From assembly GCA_002687025.1 (NCBI GenBank), contig NYZG01000247.1, forward strand, positions 1-10,717: a DNA stretch of 10,717 nucleotides. The letters run 5' to 3'. Of the stretch, positions 1 to 6,446 are shown one piece after another (position 1 is the stretch's first letter; each line of letters begins with the position of its first letter). The translations under genes were made by a program, and so were the position numbers. The notes under the pieces were generated by a model that worked only from the letters and a program-made list of their open reading frames with translations, was not told the origin of the DNA and made no database searches. The stretch comes from Candidatus Poribacteria bacterium (GTDB lineage: Bacteria > Poribacteria > WGA-4E > GCA-2687025).

Positions 1-2
1 CC

Positions 3-1307
3 TATACCTCGACCCCGGGAGGCGAGCCCGAGGGCGTCACGGCCCCTGACATGGCGTACGAAGCGGAAGAGGCCCCGGAGCCAGACACGTATCGCGTCAC
101 CTTGCCGGACGGATCGCGGAAGTGGGTGACTACATCCGATGCGCAATGGAAGGCGTTCAGGGCCGACGCGATGGCGCCCGTGGTAACTGTTGCATCGCTG
201 CTGGGGCCGTCGCGCGCCGGCCCGCAGGCCGCGCAGACGGCGGCGGTCACGGCTCCACCATCGGTTGGCGTTGGCGTCACGCGCGTCTTGCTGGTCGGGG
301 TGGACCAGTACGACCATCACGCCGACTTGGCCAACCCCGTCGGCGATGTCGAGGCCATTGAGGGCGAACTTCGGGACGTCTACAAGGCCCAGGTCACCAC
401 ACTGCGCAACCCCACGCGGCACGACTTCCTGACGTCCCTATACGCGCAGGCCGACGAGAGGTACGGCCTGAACGATCAACTCCTGGTCTACTTCGCGGGA
501 CACGGATGGTTCGACGAGCGGCTGCGCCGCGGGTTTCTCGCCCTACGAGACAGCCGGCCCCTGGCGGACGACCCGCTGCGGGACACGTTGGTCTCGCACG
601 AGGACGTCCGCACCATCCTGGAGCGCCTCGATTGCGAACACGTGCTGCTCGTGCTGGATTCCTGCTTCAGCGGCACGGTCGACCCCACGGTGGCGATGGC
701 CCCGGCGATGCGCGCCATCGGCACGCGGTCTGGTTTCGTGTCGACCGCCGAATACCTGGAGCGCAAGCTCGCGTACAGGACGCGACGCTACATCACCGCG
801 GGCGGCAAGGAGTACGTCCCCGACGGTCGGCCCGGCCAGCACAGCCCCTTCAGCCGGCAATTCCTCGAAGCATTGCGCACCTACGGCGGAACCGACGGCA
901 TACTCACCCTCGAGGAGATACTCGTCCACCTCGAACGGGTGAGCCCGCAGCCCAAGGCCGGAGAGCTGACTGGCAACGAGCCGGGAAGCAGCTTCGTCCT
1001 TGTGGCGCGTCCCATCGCGGCCGACGAGCCCGCCGTGCCGTCCGTCGAATACGGCACGCTTACCGTCACCGTCATGCCCAAGCGCGCAATCCCGACACTT
1101 GAGCGCACAGAACGAGCGCAGGACGGCGTGTTCCCTGCGGCAGACGACACCCGCTTCGACGGCGCCGCACACCGATTCTACGTACGCATCGGCTCCTATC
1201 GCGTGCACGTCACGTTGGATGGCCAGGACGTGCACGCCCGAGATGTCGTCGTCGAATCCGGCGAACAGGCGATCGCCGTCGACGTTGCCGCCGCTCCCGG
1301 CGCGTAG
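3..1307 (+). CDS. Caspase-like (peptidase C14) cysteine protease, 5' end outside the window
   Basis: A caspase/metacaspase-fold cysteine peptidase, which in this family cleaves partner proteins in the cytoplasm or envelope. Numbering from the ATG at 51 (418 residues): an Ala/Pro-rich stretch at 45-75; then the p20-like core, with strand RVLLVGVDQY at 78-87, the catalytic His151 in YFAGHGW and the catalytic Cys205 in LDSCFSG; then HSPFSRQFLEAL at 264-275, which matches the substrate-pocket region. Residues 334-412 form a separate beta-rich segment (YGTLTVTV...FYVRIGSYRVHVTLDG), resembling a carboxypeptidase-regulatory or PEGA-type fold. The reading frame is open upstream of the ATG to the window edge (codons from base 3, reading YTSTPGGEPEGVTAPD), and no ribosome binding site precedes base 51. 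I therefore treat the gene as cut by the edge. The His/Cys dyad is intact, so it is probably an active peptidase. Its target is unknown. Confidence 0.85.
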   Translation, partial: YTSTPGGEPEGVTAPDMAYEAEEAPEPDTYRVTLPDGSRKWVTTSDAQWKAFRADAMAPVVTVASLLGPSRAGPQAAQTAAVTAPPSVGVGVTRVLLVGVDQYDHHADLANPVGDVEAIEGELRDVYKAQVTTLRNPTRHDFLTSLYAQADERYGLNDQLLVYFAGHGWFDERLRRGFLALRDSRPLADDPLRDTLVSHEDVRTILERLDCEHVLLVLDSCFSGTVDPTVAMAPAMRAIGTRSGFVSTAEYLERKLAYRTRRYITAGGKEYVPDGRPGQHSPFSRQFLEALRTYGGTDGILTLEEILVHLERVSPQPKAGELTGNEPGSSFVLVARPIAADEPAVPSVEYGTLTVTVMPKRAIPTLERTERAQDGVFPAADDTRFDGAAHRFYVRIGSYRVHVTLDGQDVHARDVVVESGEQAIAVDVAAAPGA

Positions 1308-1456
1308 CGCTCACATCGCCACGACGTAGGCGCCGCAAGCGCTTGCCGCGTATTGTCCCGAGTGGTAAGGTGCGCTGACCTGACGGCCGCGCGCGACGCT
1401 ACCGACCCCGGCCCGCGTCATGCACTGCCAACAGCACACACCAAGGGGGTTGTAGG

Positions 1457-2269
1457 ATGCACCCATCCCGTACATGGCGTTCCTATGTCGGCGTCGCGTT
1501 GGTGGCGCTTCTCACGACGACGGCGTCAGCGCAGATATCTTTCCTGGCGGACTTCGAGGACGCGAGCAAGGCCGCGATCCCTGGCCCTGAGGTGAACGAC
1601 ATGGCCAACTGGGACGTGACCGCGCCTGGCCAAGTCCTCGCTCTCGAGGCCCATCCGACCAACGGCACGCAGGCCATGAAGATCACCGTCGAGGGATGTG
1701 GCACTTCCGGGAACTTCATGATGCCGGGAGTGGACAGCTTCAAGGACGGCATCATCCAGTGCGAGATGAACGCCGGAGACGACGACAGCTTCGGAGTAGT
1801 GTTCCGACGCGCCAGCGATGTCGAGGGCTACCTTGTATTCTTCGGCACGATCGAAACGCCCGCGGTGATCGTCGCGGACCTCTTTACGTGCGGGGCGCAG
1901 GGCCAGTGCTTCGATCAGTTGTCCTGCGAGAACAACGACAACAACACGCTCGCCCAGGAACCCCACGGCATGGTGATCGGCATCGGCAACAATACCGACA
2001 CGATCGGGCGCGTGCAGGTAGATGGCAACCGCATCCGAGTCTGGTACGCGCTGGTTGAGGACGTAGCCGACCCGATGGCGGACAATCTGAGCATTCCGCC
2101 CCTCGTCGATATCACGGACGACCAGTTCAGCAAGGCAGGCGCCGTCGGCCTGTGGCACGAGAGCATGGCGAACAGCTACTACGATAACGTGTGGGTGGCC
2201 GAAGGCGGACTCGCCGTCGATCCGTCATCGAAGGCCGCGGTTACGTGGGGCAGCCTGAAGACGCGCTAG
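1457..2269 (+). CDS. Secreted ConA-like lectin/glucanase-superfamily (LamG/DUF1080-type) protein
   Basis: A 270-residue exported protein. Residues 1-25 are a clear signal peptide: basic start MHPSRTWR, hydrophobic core VGVALVALL, and TASA cleavage before Q26. The rest reads as a jelly-roll beta sandwich, for example FLADFEDA at 29-36, IIQCEMNAGDDDSFGVVFRR at 99-118, GYLVFFG at 124-130 and YYDNVWV at 241-247. This is the pattern seen in LamG-like or 3-keto-disaccharide hydrolase-type (DUF1080) domains that bind or act on carbohydrate. No catalytic residues can be assigned. Five cysteines (81, 102, 145, 151, 157) suggest disulfides outside the cytoplasm. The C-terminal tail VDPSSKAAVTWGSLKTR looks separate from the domain. 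The start is supported by AAGGGGG at 1443-1449. A simple sugar-binding protein and an extracellular hydrolase are both possible. Confidence 0.7.
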   Translation: MHPSRTWRSYVGVALVALLTTTASAQISFLADFEDASKAAIPGPEVNDMANWDVTAPGQVLALEAHPTNGTQAMKITVEGCGTSGNFMMPGVDSFKDGIIQCEMNAGDDDSFGVVFRRASDVEGYLVFFGTIETPAVIVADLFTCGAQGQCFDQLSCENNDNNTLAQEPHGMVIGIGNNTDTIGRVQVDGNRIRVWYALVEDVADPMADNLSIPPLVDITDDQFSKAGAVGLWHESMANSYYDNVWVAEGGLAVDPSSKAAVTWGSLKTR

Positions 2270-2295
2270 CCGCACACACTCGAAACGATCGCGAC

Positions 2296-2327
2296 AAGCC
2301 GCGGACACGGCGCATCGTCCGCGGCTT
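2296..2327. terminator. Strong hairpin between convergent genes, probable shared terminator
   Basis: AAGCCGCGGA (2296-2305) is perfectly complementary to TCCGCGGCTT (2318-2327) around a 12-nt loop, and C2306/G2317 can add an eleventh pair. It starts 27 bases after the stop of the secreted gene and ends 14 bases before the stop of the convergent URO-D-like gene. It is symmetric, with AA on one side and TT on the other, so it could act in both directions. There is no long T-run, so it would be a stem-only or Rho-assisted terminator. Confidence 0.6.
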
Positions 2328-2341
2328 CGCCGTGCTCGGTG

Positions 2342-3421
2342 CTATCGTACGCACGCCCTCGCCGCGTTGCGTAGCACCGCCTCGCCCTCATCCCGCGAGA
2401 GCCCGCCTCCGCCGCCTGTGAAGAGGAGCCCCTCCGGCGGAAGCTCGGCCAATATCACGTCGATTTCGCTCACGTGCTCGATGATCACCTGAGCGCACTT
2501 GCCGGCGGCCTGGATCCGGCGGTACACGTCGATCCAACGGGTCGATGGACCTTGTCCCGCCCCGTACACCCACTGGACGCCGTTTAACTCCGGGATCGCC
2601 AGCAGCGTATCGAGGTGACACAGCGCCGTCGGCCCGTCCAGATGGAAACACGACCGATCGAGGAAGCGGATCTCGTCGAGTATGATGGGCAGGAAGAGGT
2701 CCTCGAACGCCGCGGGACTCAGCAGACCGGCCAAGTCCATGTTCGTCCCGTAGCAGCGTCCGTCCTGGTGGTACACGGACATCCACGTCGTCGACCCAAG
2801 GCCACGTTCGCGGATTGGGTCCCAAAGGTCGTCGTACATGCCCTCGTATAGCGCGCCAACCGCGTCGATCGCCTTCCGCAACTCCTCAGGCTGGTCCATC
2901 ACGTCGAGGCAGATTTCCTCCCGCCCTCGGATGGCGGACAGCAGGTCGCCGTTGGTGTGCAGGTCCGTGATGGCGGTGATGAAGCGGCCCTCGCCCACTT
3001 CGAGTGAGAGGGCCGTCATGTCTCGGATCGTCTGCCAGTACTCCGACTCGTATTGTGGCGTGAAGTCGACCGAGGCCCAGTCGTCGACGAACGGCTCGGG
3101 CCATGTCGTGCCCGGCATGAACTGCAATTCGGCGCCCAAGAGCGCGGCGCAGATGTCCGGGCCGACGTTGGGCATGTACGACGGAAACGACTCGCCGATG
3201 TACTCGCGCCGGGCCAGACCCGCCGCCGCCCTCTCGACGTTGTACTCGACGTCCATCCATCGGTCGCGGAGCGTCGCGTGCTCCCGGTCGGGCATGGGTG
3301 GGAAGTCGCCCTCCTTCGCCGTCGTAAACTGGACACACGGCCGATCGATTACCTCGCAGTGCCACCACGCCTCGAGTCGTTCGACCGCCTGCTCGAAATC
3401 CGGCTTCAGGGCAAGTTCCAT
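2342..3421 (-). CDS. Uroporphyrinogen decarboxylase (URO-D) superfamily protein, possible corrinoid methyltransferase relative
   Basis: A 359-residue cytoplasmic protein of the URO-D/MtaA fold. The superfamily includes HemE and the zinc-dependent methyltransferases that move methyl groups between corrinoid proteins and thiols. Family-like features are the N-terminal RLEAWWHCEVIDRP at 15-28, GPDICAALLGAELQF at 87-101, ITDLHTNGDLLSAIRG at 151-166, FHLDGPTALCHLDTLL at 259-274 and GVQWVYGAGQGPS at 281-293. The pattern fits the uncharacterised branch found in Planctomycetes, Lentisphaerae and Poribacteria, not classical HemE. The frame stays open to an ATG at 3502, but that extension (Gly/Arg-rich) does not look like protein of this family. 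GGGAGG lies just before the ATG at 3421, only three bases away (AAC), and decides the start. No corrinoid protein or heme gene is adjacent, so the substrate is unknown. Confidence 0.8.
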   Translation of the reverse strand: MELALKPDFEQAVERLEAWWHCEVIDRPCVQFTTAKEGDFPPMPDREHATLRDRWMDVEYNVERAAAGLARREYIGESFPSYMPNVGPDICAALLGAELQFMPGTTWPEPFVDDWASVDFTPQYESEYWQTIRDMTALSLEVGEGRFITAITDLHTNGDLLSAIRGREEICLDVMDQPEELRKAIDAVGALYEGMYDDLWDPIRERGLGSTTWMSVYHQDGRCYGTNMDLAGLLSPAAFEDLFLPIILDEIRFLDRSCFHLDGPTALCHLDTLLAIPELNGVQWVYGAGQGPSTRWIDVYRRIQAAGKCAQVIIEHVSEIDVILAELPPEGLLFTGGGGGLSRDEGEAVLRNAARACVR

Positions 3422-3610
3422 GTTCCTCCCATTCCGATCAAGAGAGCCGGGCAGGCCAATCGACCCACCACGCCCGCCGCCAGCGACACGCCCGCTCTGC
3501 ATTCATAGCCGGTGGATGGTGGAAGCGCGAGATCAGAATGGCGACGCCATCGCTATGTATTCGGCCCCGGAAGCGTCGTCGGCCCTTGCGTGTTGGCGAG
3601 GGGGCGGCTA

Positions 3611-3636
3611 AATATCAGACAAATAGGTCTTTTATT
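3611..3636. promoter_or_regulatory. Candidate Rrf2/IscR-type operator
   Basis: This is an AT-rich island in otherwise GC-rich DNA. It contains an imperfect dyad, AATA-N2-AGAC-N6-GTCT-N2-TATT, with 8 of 10 half-site positions paired about the centre at 3623.5. The layout (ATA outer arms, GAC/GTC inner arms, AT-rich centre) resembles the type 1 IscR site. It lies 44 bases upstream of the Rrf2 start codon and would suit autoregulation. It is also 190 bases from the divergent URO-D-like start, so control of that gene is possible but less likely. The match is by eye. Confidence 0.5.
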
Positions 3637-3679
3637 CCCCTATCGAGCCTGACGGGACGATAGGTCGCGGCGGCCACGC

Positions 3680-4150
3680 ATGATACTGTCGAAAGCGTGC
3701 GAATACGGCATACGAGTGGTCCTGCTCCTGGCGACGCAGGACGGCCCGGGCGTGTACCATCCAGTGCGGACGCTGGCGGACAGATGCGGCTCGCCGCACT
3801 ACTTCCTCAGCAAGATCTGTGGGCAGCTCGCGCGAGACGGCATCCTCAACTCCCACAAGGGGCCCAACGGTGGCGTCGCGTTGGCGCGCTCCCTCACGGA
3901 TGTCACGCTCATGCACGTCGTCGAATCCATCGACGGGCGGGACCGATTCGACACGTGCGTCCTCGGACTCGAACCGTGCAGTTCGTCGATGCCGTGCCCG
4001 GTCCACGATGAGTGGGTGGACATCAAGACCGCGATGCTGGCCATGCTCGAGAACCGGAACCTGCAGGACCTCGCCGACGACCTGGCGACTGGCAAGACTT
4101 CGCTGAAACTGATACTCACCGGACGTGACGAGGAAACAGGCAGCGATTAG
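3680..4150 (+). CDS. Rrf2-family transcriptional regulator with three-cysteine (Fe-S type) cluster
   Basis: A 156-residue winged-helix DNA-binding repressor/activator of the Rrf2 family (IscR, NsrR, RirA, CymR relatives). The N-terminus MILSKACEYGIRVVLLLA is the typical first helix. The recognition helix is around SPHYFLSKICGQLARDGIL (38-56), and the wing is SHKGPNGGVALAR (58-70). Cys93, Cys100 and Cys106 sit in the loop that in IscR and NsrR holds the iron-sulfur cluster. Spacing here is C-X6-C-X5-C, against C-X5-C-X5-C in IscR. The protein therefore probably senses iron-sulfur status, oxygen or nitric oxide; that is inference. A dyad at 3611-3636 is a likely autoregulatory operator. The ribosome binding site is weak (GGCGG region). 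The stop at 4150 is 32 bases before the preferred mobB start, indicating a two-gene transcript. Confidence 0.9.
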   Translation: MILSKACEYGIRVVLLLATQDGPGVYHPVRTLADRCGSPHYFLSKICGQLARDGILNSHKGPNGGVALARSLTDVTLMHVVESIDGRDRFDTCVLGLEPCSSSMPCPVHDEWVDIKTAMLAMLENRNLQDLADDLATGKTSLKLILTGRDEETGSD

Positions 4151-4182
4151 CGATGCGAAACCATGGAGAGAGTAACAGAACC

Positions 4183-4716
4183 ATGAGCCCCAGCGTGATC
4201 TGCATCGTGGGATCGTCAGGATCGGGAAAGACGACCATCATCGAGGGGATCATCCCGATTCTGCGAGGCGAGGGGCTGCGCGTAGGCACGCTGAAGCACA
4301 CGCATCACGATGTGCCGTTCGACACGCGCGGCAAGGACTCGTGGCGGCATGCCCAGGCGGGCGCGGATCAGGCCGCCATCGTCTCACCGTTCGGGCTCGC
4401 CGTGTTCGACTACCGGCCGGCCCCGCCCGGCCCAGAGGAGATCATAGAGGCGCACTTCCACGACGTGGACATCGTCCTGGTCGAGGGATATAAGTGGGGC
4501 GCCCTGCCCAAGATTGAGGTATACCGACGGGAGGTCTCGGAGGCCCCGGTGTGCGTCGGTGACCCCTCGCTGCTCGCGCTCATCACGGATGACCCGGCGC
4601 CACGGGATGTGCGATGTCTTCCCTCTCGCGATTACGAGCGGATCGCGGCGTTCGTCATGCAGTGTGCTATGTCGGCTCCGCTTGCGCTGCTTGCGACGGC
4701 ATCGGCCGTTGGATAG
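4183..4716 (+). CDS. mobB: Molybdopterin-guanine dinucleotide biosynthesis protein MobB
   Basis: A 177-residue P-loop GTPase that assists MobA in converting molybdopterin to the guanine dinucleotide form of the molybdenum cofactor in the cytoplasm. Walker A is GSSGSGKTT at 10-18. The family motif follows as KHTHHDVPFDTRGKDSWRH (about 38-56) with AGADQAA after it, and the diagnostic LVEGYKW...LPKIEVYR occurs near 100-117. Length matches stand-alone MobB (about 165-180). An in-frame ATG at 4153 would add ten residues (MRNHGESNRT), but it lacks a close ribosome binding site, while GGAGAGAG at 4165-4172 serves the ATG at 4183. The gene is co-directional with and closely follows the Rrf2 regulator. 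No mobA, moa or molybdoenzyme gene is in the window, so other cofactor genes must lie elsewhere. Confidence 0.92.
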   Translation: MSPSVICIVGSSGSGKTTIIEGIIPILRGEGLRVGTLKHTHHDVPFDTRGKDSWRHAQAGADQAAIVSPFGLAVFDYRPAPPGPEEIIEAHFHDVDIVLVEGYKWGALPKIEVYRREVSEAPVCVGDPSLLALITDDPAPRDVRCLPSRDYERIAAFVMQCAMSAPLALLATASAVG

Positions 4717-4777
4717 CGTCTGCGCCAGGGCCCGGCCGTCCTGACGGCGATGCATGCTTCAAGATGTATGCCTCAAT

Positions 4778-4795
4778 ACGCGACGCGCGTCGCGT
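4778..4795. repeat. Perfect 18-bp palindrome
   Basis: ACGCGACGCGCGTCGCGT equals its own reverse complement; the symmetry breaks at 4777/4796. It starts 62 bases after the mobB stop. With a GCGC centre it can form a 7-bp stem as RNA, but no T-run follows. A terminator, a protein-binding dyad or chance in GC-rich DNA are all open. Confidence 0.6.
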
Positions 4796-4947
4796 TGTGC
4801 GCCCGAAGGCCGGTCGTGTGGGTGCGATGCATAGCGGCCGTGGCGGTGGTCGCCCCGCCCAGAGGCGCCACAACCACCCCTTTGGAGTAGAAGGCACGAC
4901 CGTTGTGGGCTCATGCCACCTGGGAGCCGACATCCGCGCATACGGAG

Positions 4948-4991
4948 CGAAGCGCCCGCTGGCGACGCATGGCGTCCCTGTGGGCGCTTCG
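4948..4991. repeat. Two-tier inverted repeat (hairpin)
   Basis: CGAAGCGCCC (4948-4957) pairs perfectly with GGGCGCTTCG (4982-4991), and G-T and C-G pairs extend the stem inward. A second stem, GACGC (4964-4968) with GCGTC (4972-4976), lies inside it around a 3-nt loop. This is the strongest folded element in the interval. Confidence 0.6.
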
Positions 4992-5049
4992 GTTAGCTCA
5001 TCCGGCGCCACGTTCGTGGTCGCAGGCCGTCGCCAGGTCCCGCGCCGAC

Positions 5050-5066
5050 TCCCGCTTTGGGCGGGA
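5050..5066 (-). terminator. Short GC hairpin downstream of the small minus-strand gene
   Basis: TCCCGC (5050-5055) pairs with GCGGGA (5061-5066) around a 5-nt loop. It lies about 36 bases beyond the stop of the minus-strand gene at 5103. It has no T-run, so terminator function is only a possibility. Confidence 0.3.
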
Positions 5067-5102
5067 CCCAGCTATCACCGGCCGGCGGGGCCCGAGACGC
5101 CG

Positions 5103-5387
5103 TCAGCTGGCTATGATGCCGTCCGGCCACGCGGAGTCGCAGTAGGCCCACACGGCCTTGAATCCAACTTCGCTTTTCCAGCCCGCTTTGTAGCCGCGCC
5201 GGAACAGATACGCGAACAGCTCCGTGGGATTGTCACCCAATAGGGCCGCTGCTTCCTCTTCCATCCGCTGTGGCACGGCGCGCGTAACGCCTTCGGTTTC
5301 TATGCGGACGCTGGCCGCGCGGACAAGCGCGGCGTAGTAGATCTCGGTTGCGCGTTGCCTTGTGATGGCCTCTTCGTTCTCGCTCAT
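5103..5387 (-). CDS. Small hypothetical protein (94 aa), unknown function
   Basis: I do not recognise this protein. It is 94 residues, with an acidic, mostly helical N-terminal half (MSENEEAITRQRATEIYYAA, then RMEEEAAALL at 41-50). The C-terminal half is aromatic-rich: ELFAYLFRRGYKAGWK at 56-71 and KAVWAYCDSAWPDG at 77-90. No signal peptide, transmembrane segment or metal motif is visible, so it should be cytosolic. The frame is open upstream to 5435, but AGGGAAGG lies 5 bases before the ATG at 5387 and fixes the start there. It is transcribed toward mobB. Its balanced codon use and good ribosome binding site argue that it is real. It could be a lineage-specific accessory protein. Confidence 0.6.
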   Translation of the reverse strand: MSENEEAITRQRATEIYYAALVRAASVRIETEGVTRAVPQRMEEEAAALLGDNPTELFAYLFRRGYKAGWKSEVGFKAVWAYCDSAWPDGIIAS

Positions 5388-5539
5388 ATTACCTTCCCTG
5401 GCGGCGCGGCTGGCGTCGCGCCACGTCGTAAGCACGCCTGTAGGTCGCCGGCGCCCGATATCGAACCGGCGCAGGCGTCCTTCCCATAGTCCGACCGATT
5501 GCCCCGGGCAGTGCTAGCCGGGACGCTCGACCCCGTCAG

Positions 5540-6238
5540 TCACGGAGACGACTCTGCAAATACCGTACCACAATCGCGCGCTCGGCGGCAGGCCAAACGC
5601 CTATCTGCGCGGCTCGCCCACCCGTCACAGCAACGCCCGTGAGACGCCGATGTTCGCCAAGGCCGGTGCGCGAGACCTAGTCCTGGCGCGCCGCCCAAGC
5701 CCGTATGCCGTTCATGGAAGGGCGCCAAGCGGGTTCCACCGACATCATGCGCTAATGCATTCGGCGAACCATACCGGGTTATACCCGGGCCCAACCTTAC
5801 CGCAAAGTACGCAATTGCGCCACTCCCATCGGCAACAGATCCCCAATTCCGCCTGGAACGCAACGGGCGGGGCGGGCGCGTCTGCGTTCGCTGTCCCGCG
5901 GCGGCTTCCTCACCGGACGCGATTCCGCGCGGGTCGGCGATACGTCTCGCGTTCGCCCTGATTTCGTCCAGCCTGTCGAGGCTGATGGGGTCGGAAATGA
6001 TCGCGGTGATGAGGTCGCGGTCTTCGGCGGCCGTTCCGACCGTCTGCACGCGGACGTTGGGGCTCGCGTCCGAAAGCTGCGCGAAGCACGCCTGCAGTTC
6101 GTCCCAGTCGGCCAGCCGGAAGTCCGTGCCGACAGGCCGCCCGAGGGCCTGCTCAGGCGTGACGATCTCCTGCGCGCGTCCGCACAGCGCCACGCCAAGC
6201 AGACACCACATGGCGAGACAGATACATCGGCGGCTCAC
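5540..6238 (-). pseudogene. Truncated M14 zinc-carboxypeptidase-like gene, N-terminal part only
   Basis: Reading from the GTG at 6238 (AGGGA about 8 bases upstream), residues 1-22 form a signal peptide (basic VSRR, hydrophobic LAMWCLLGVAL, cleavage near GRA before QE). Residues 25-106 match the start of secreted M14 metallocarboxypeptidases: TPEQALGRPVGTDFRLADWD, then VQTVGTAAEDRDLITAIISD, then ISLDRLDEIRANARRIADPRG. In intact relatives the zinc-binding His-x-x-Glu follows within a few tens of residues. Here, after about base 5905, the frame becomes Arg/Pro/Gly-rich and resembles nothing in the family. I find no zinc ligands or catalytic Glu in any minus-strand frame down to 5540. The enzyme core (normally several hundred residues) is therefore missing, and the open frame to 5540 is probably accidental. 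I judge it a remnant left by deletion or rearrangement. Confidence 0.65.
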
Positions 6239-6260
6239 GGGCGTTCCCTCGCGCGCGATG

Positions 6261-6290
6261 GTCGCTTGTCCTGTAAGACAGGCGTGCGAC
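6261..6290. repeat. Two-tier inverted repeat
   Basis: Outer arms GTCGC (6261-6265) and GCGAC (6286-6290) enclose a perfect inner stem CCTGT-AAG-ACAGG (6270-6282). It lies 22 bases upstream of the M14 remnant's start codon, in its presumed leader, and may be regulatory for it. Confidence 0.4.
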
Positions 6291-6370
6291 GCTCAGAGCC
6301 GCCCAAGAGGACAGGACACGCGATGGGTCGGGCCCACTGCCCCGTCGGCGGCCCGGTATCGGGAACTGTG

Positions 6371-6440
6371 TGCCGCCAACCGGATCAAGGAAAGGTCGCG
6401 CTATCCGTCTGCATGTTCGTCGCACTCGATGCTTCCGGCT
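6371..6440 (+). repeat. Diverged duplicate of the leader/start region of the large secreted gene
   Basis: Aligned without gaps at an offset of exactly 350 bases, this segment matches 6721-6790 at 49 of 70 positions by hand count. Shared blocks are GCCAAC, GGAAAGGTCGC, ATGTTCGTCG and CCGGCT. The shared part includes the ribosome binding site of the large gene, but the position of its ATG (6753-6755) reads ATC here (6403-6405), so this copy cannot start the same protein. Weaker similarity (about half the positions) continues upstream to about 6331. Confidence 0.6.
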
Positions 6441-6446
6441 TTCCCA

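Larger units (their letters stand above)
4717..5102. other. Non-coding interval rich in inverted repeats
   Basis: These 386 bases separate mobB from the convergent small gene. Open frames exist on both strands but are Arg/Pro/Gly-rich, overlap the ends of the real genes and match no family I know, so I read them as spurious. The stretch holds a perfect 18-bp palindrome (4778-4795), a 7-bp inverted pair CCACAAC/GTTGTGG (4868-4874 and 4902-4908), a two-tier hairpin (4948-4991), CCACG-TT-CGTGG (5008-5019) and another stem at 5050-5066. It could be a structured RNA, a cluster of terminators or an interspersed repeat. Confidence 0.5.

Noticed and set aside
1335..1346. 12-bp palindrome GCAAGCGCTTGC between the caspase-like and secreted genes
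   Set aside because: It is short, has no loop for a terminator, and is expected by chance at this GC content.
4948..5010. Integron attC site suggested by a long imperfect stem next to GTTAG
   Set aside because: GTTAGCT does not fit the GTTRRRY core, there is no matching RYYYAAC at the other side, and there are no cassette-like genes.
4667..5011. A 114-codon minus-strand open frame over the intergenic hairpins
   Set aside because: It overlaps the end of mobB, begins with GTG without a ribosome binding site, and matches no family I know.
4614..5243. A 209-codon plus-strand open frame
   Set aside because: It overlaps mobB and the small minus-strand gene, has Arg/Gly/Pro-rich shadow composition and has no ribosome binding site.
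5440..5520. tRNA-like stretch on the minus strand, with a GGTTCGA T-loop motif and a GGG-like anticodon loop
   Set aside because: The anticodon stem has two mismatches, the D-arm is not recognisable, the acceptor pairs only with a bulge, and no CCA follows. It is at best a decayed tRNA and more likely chance.
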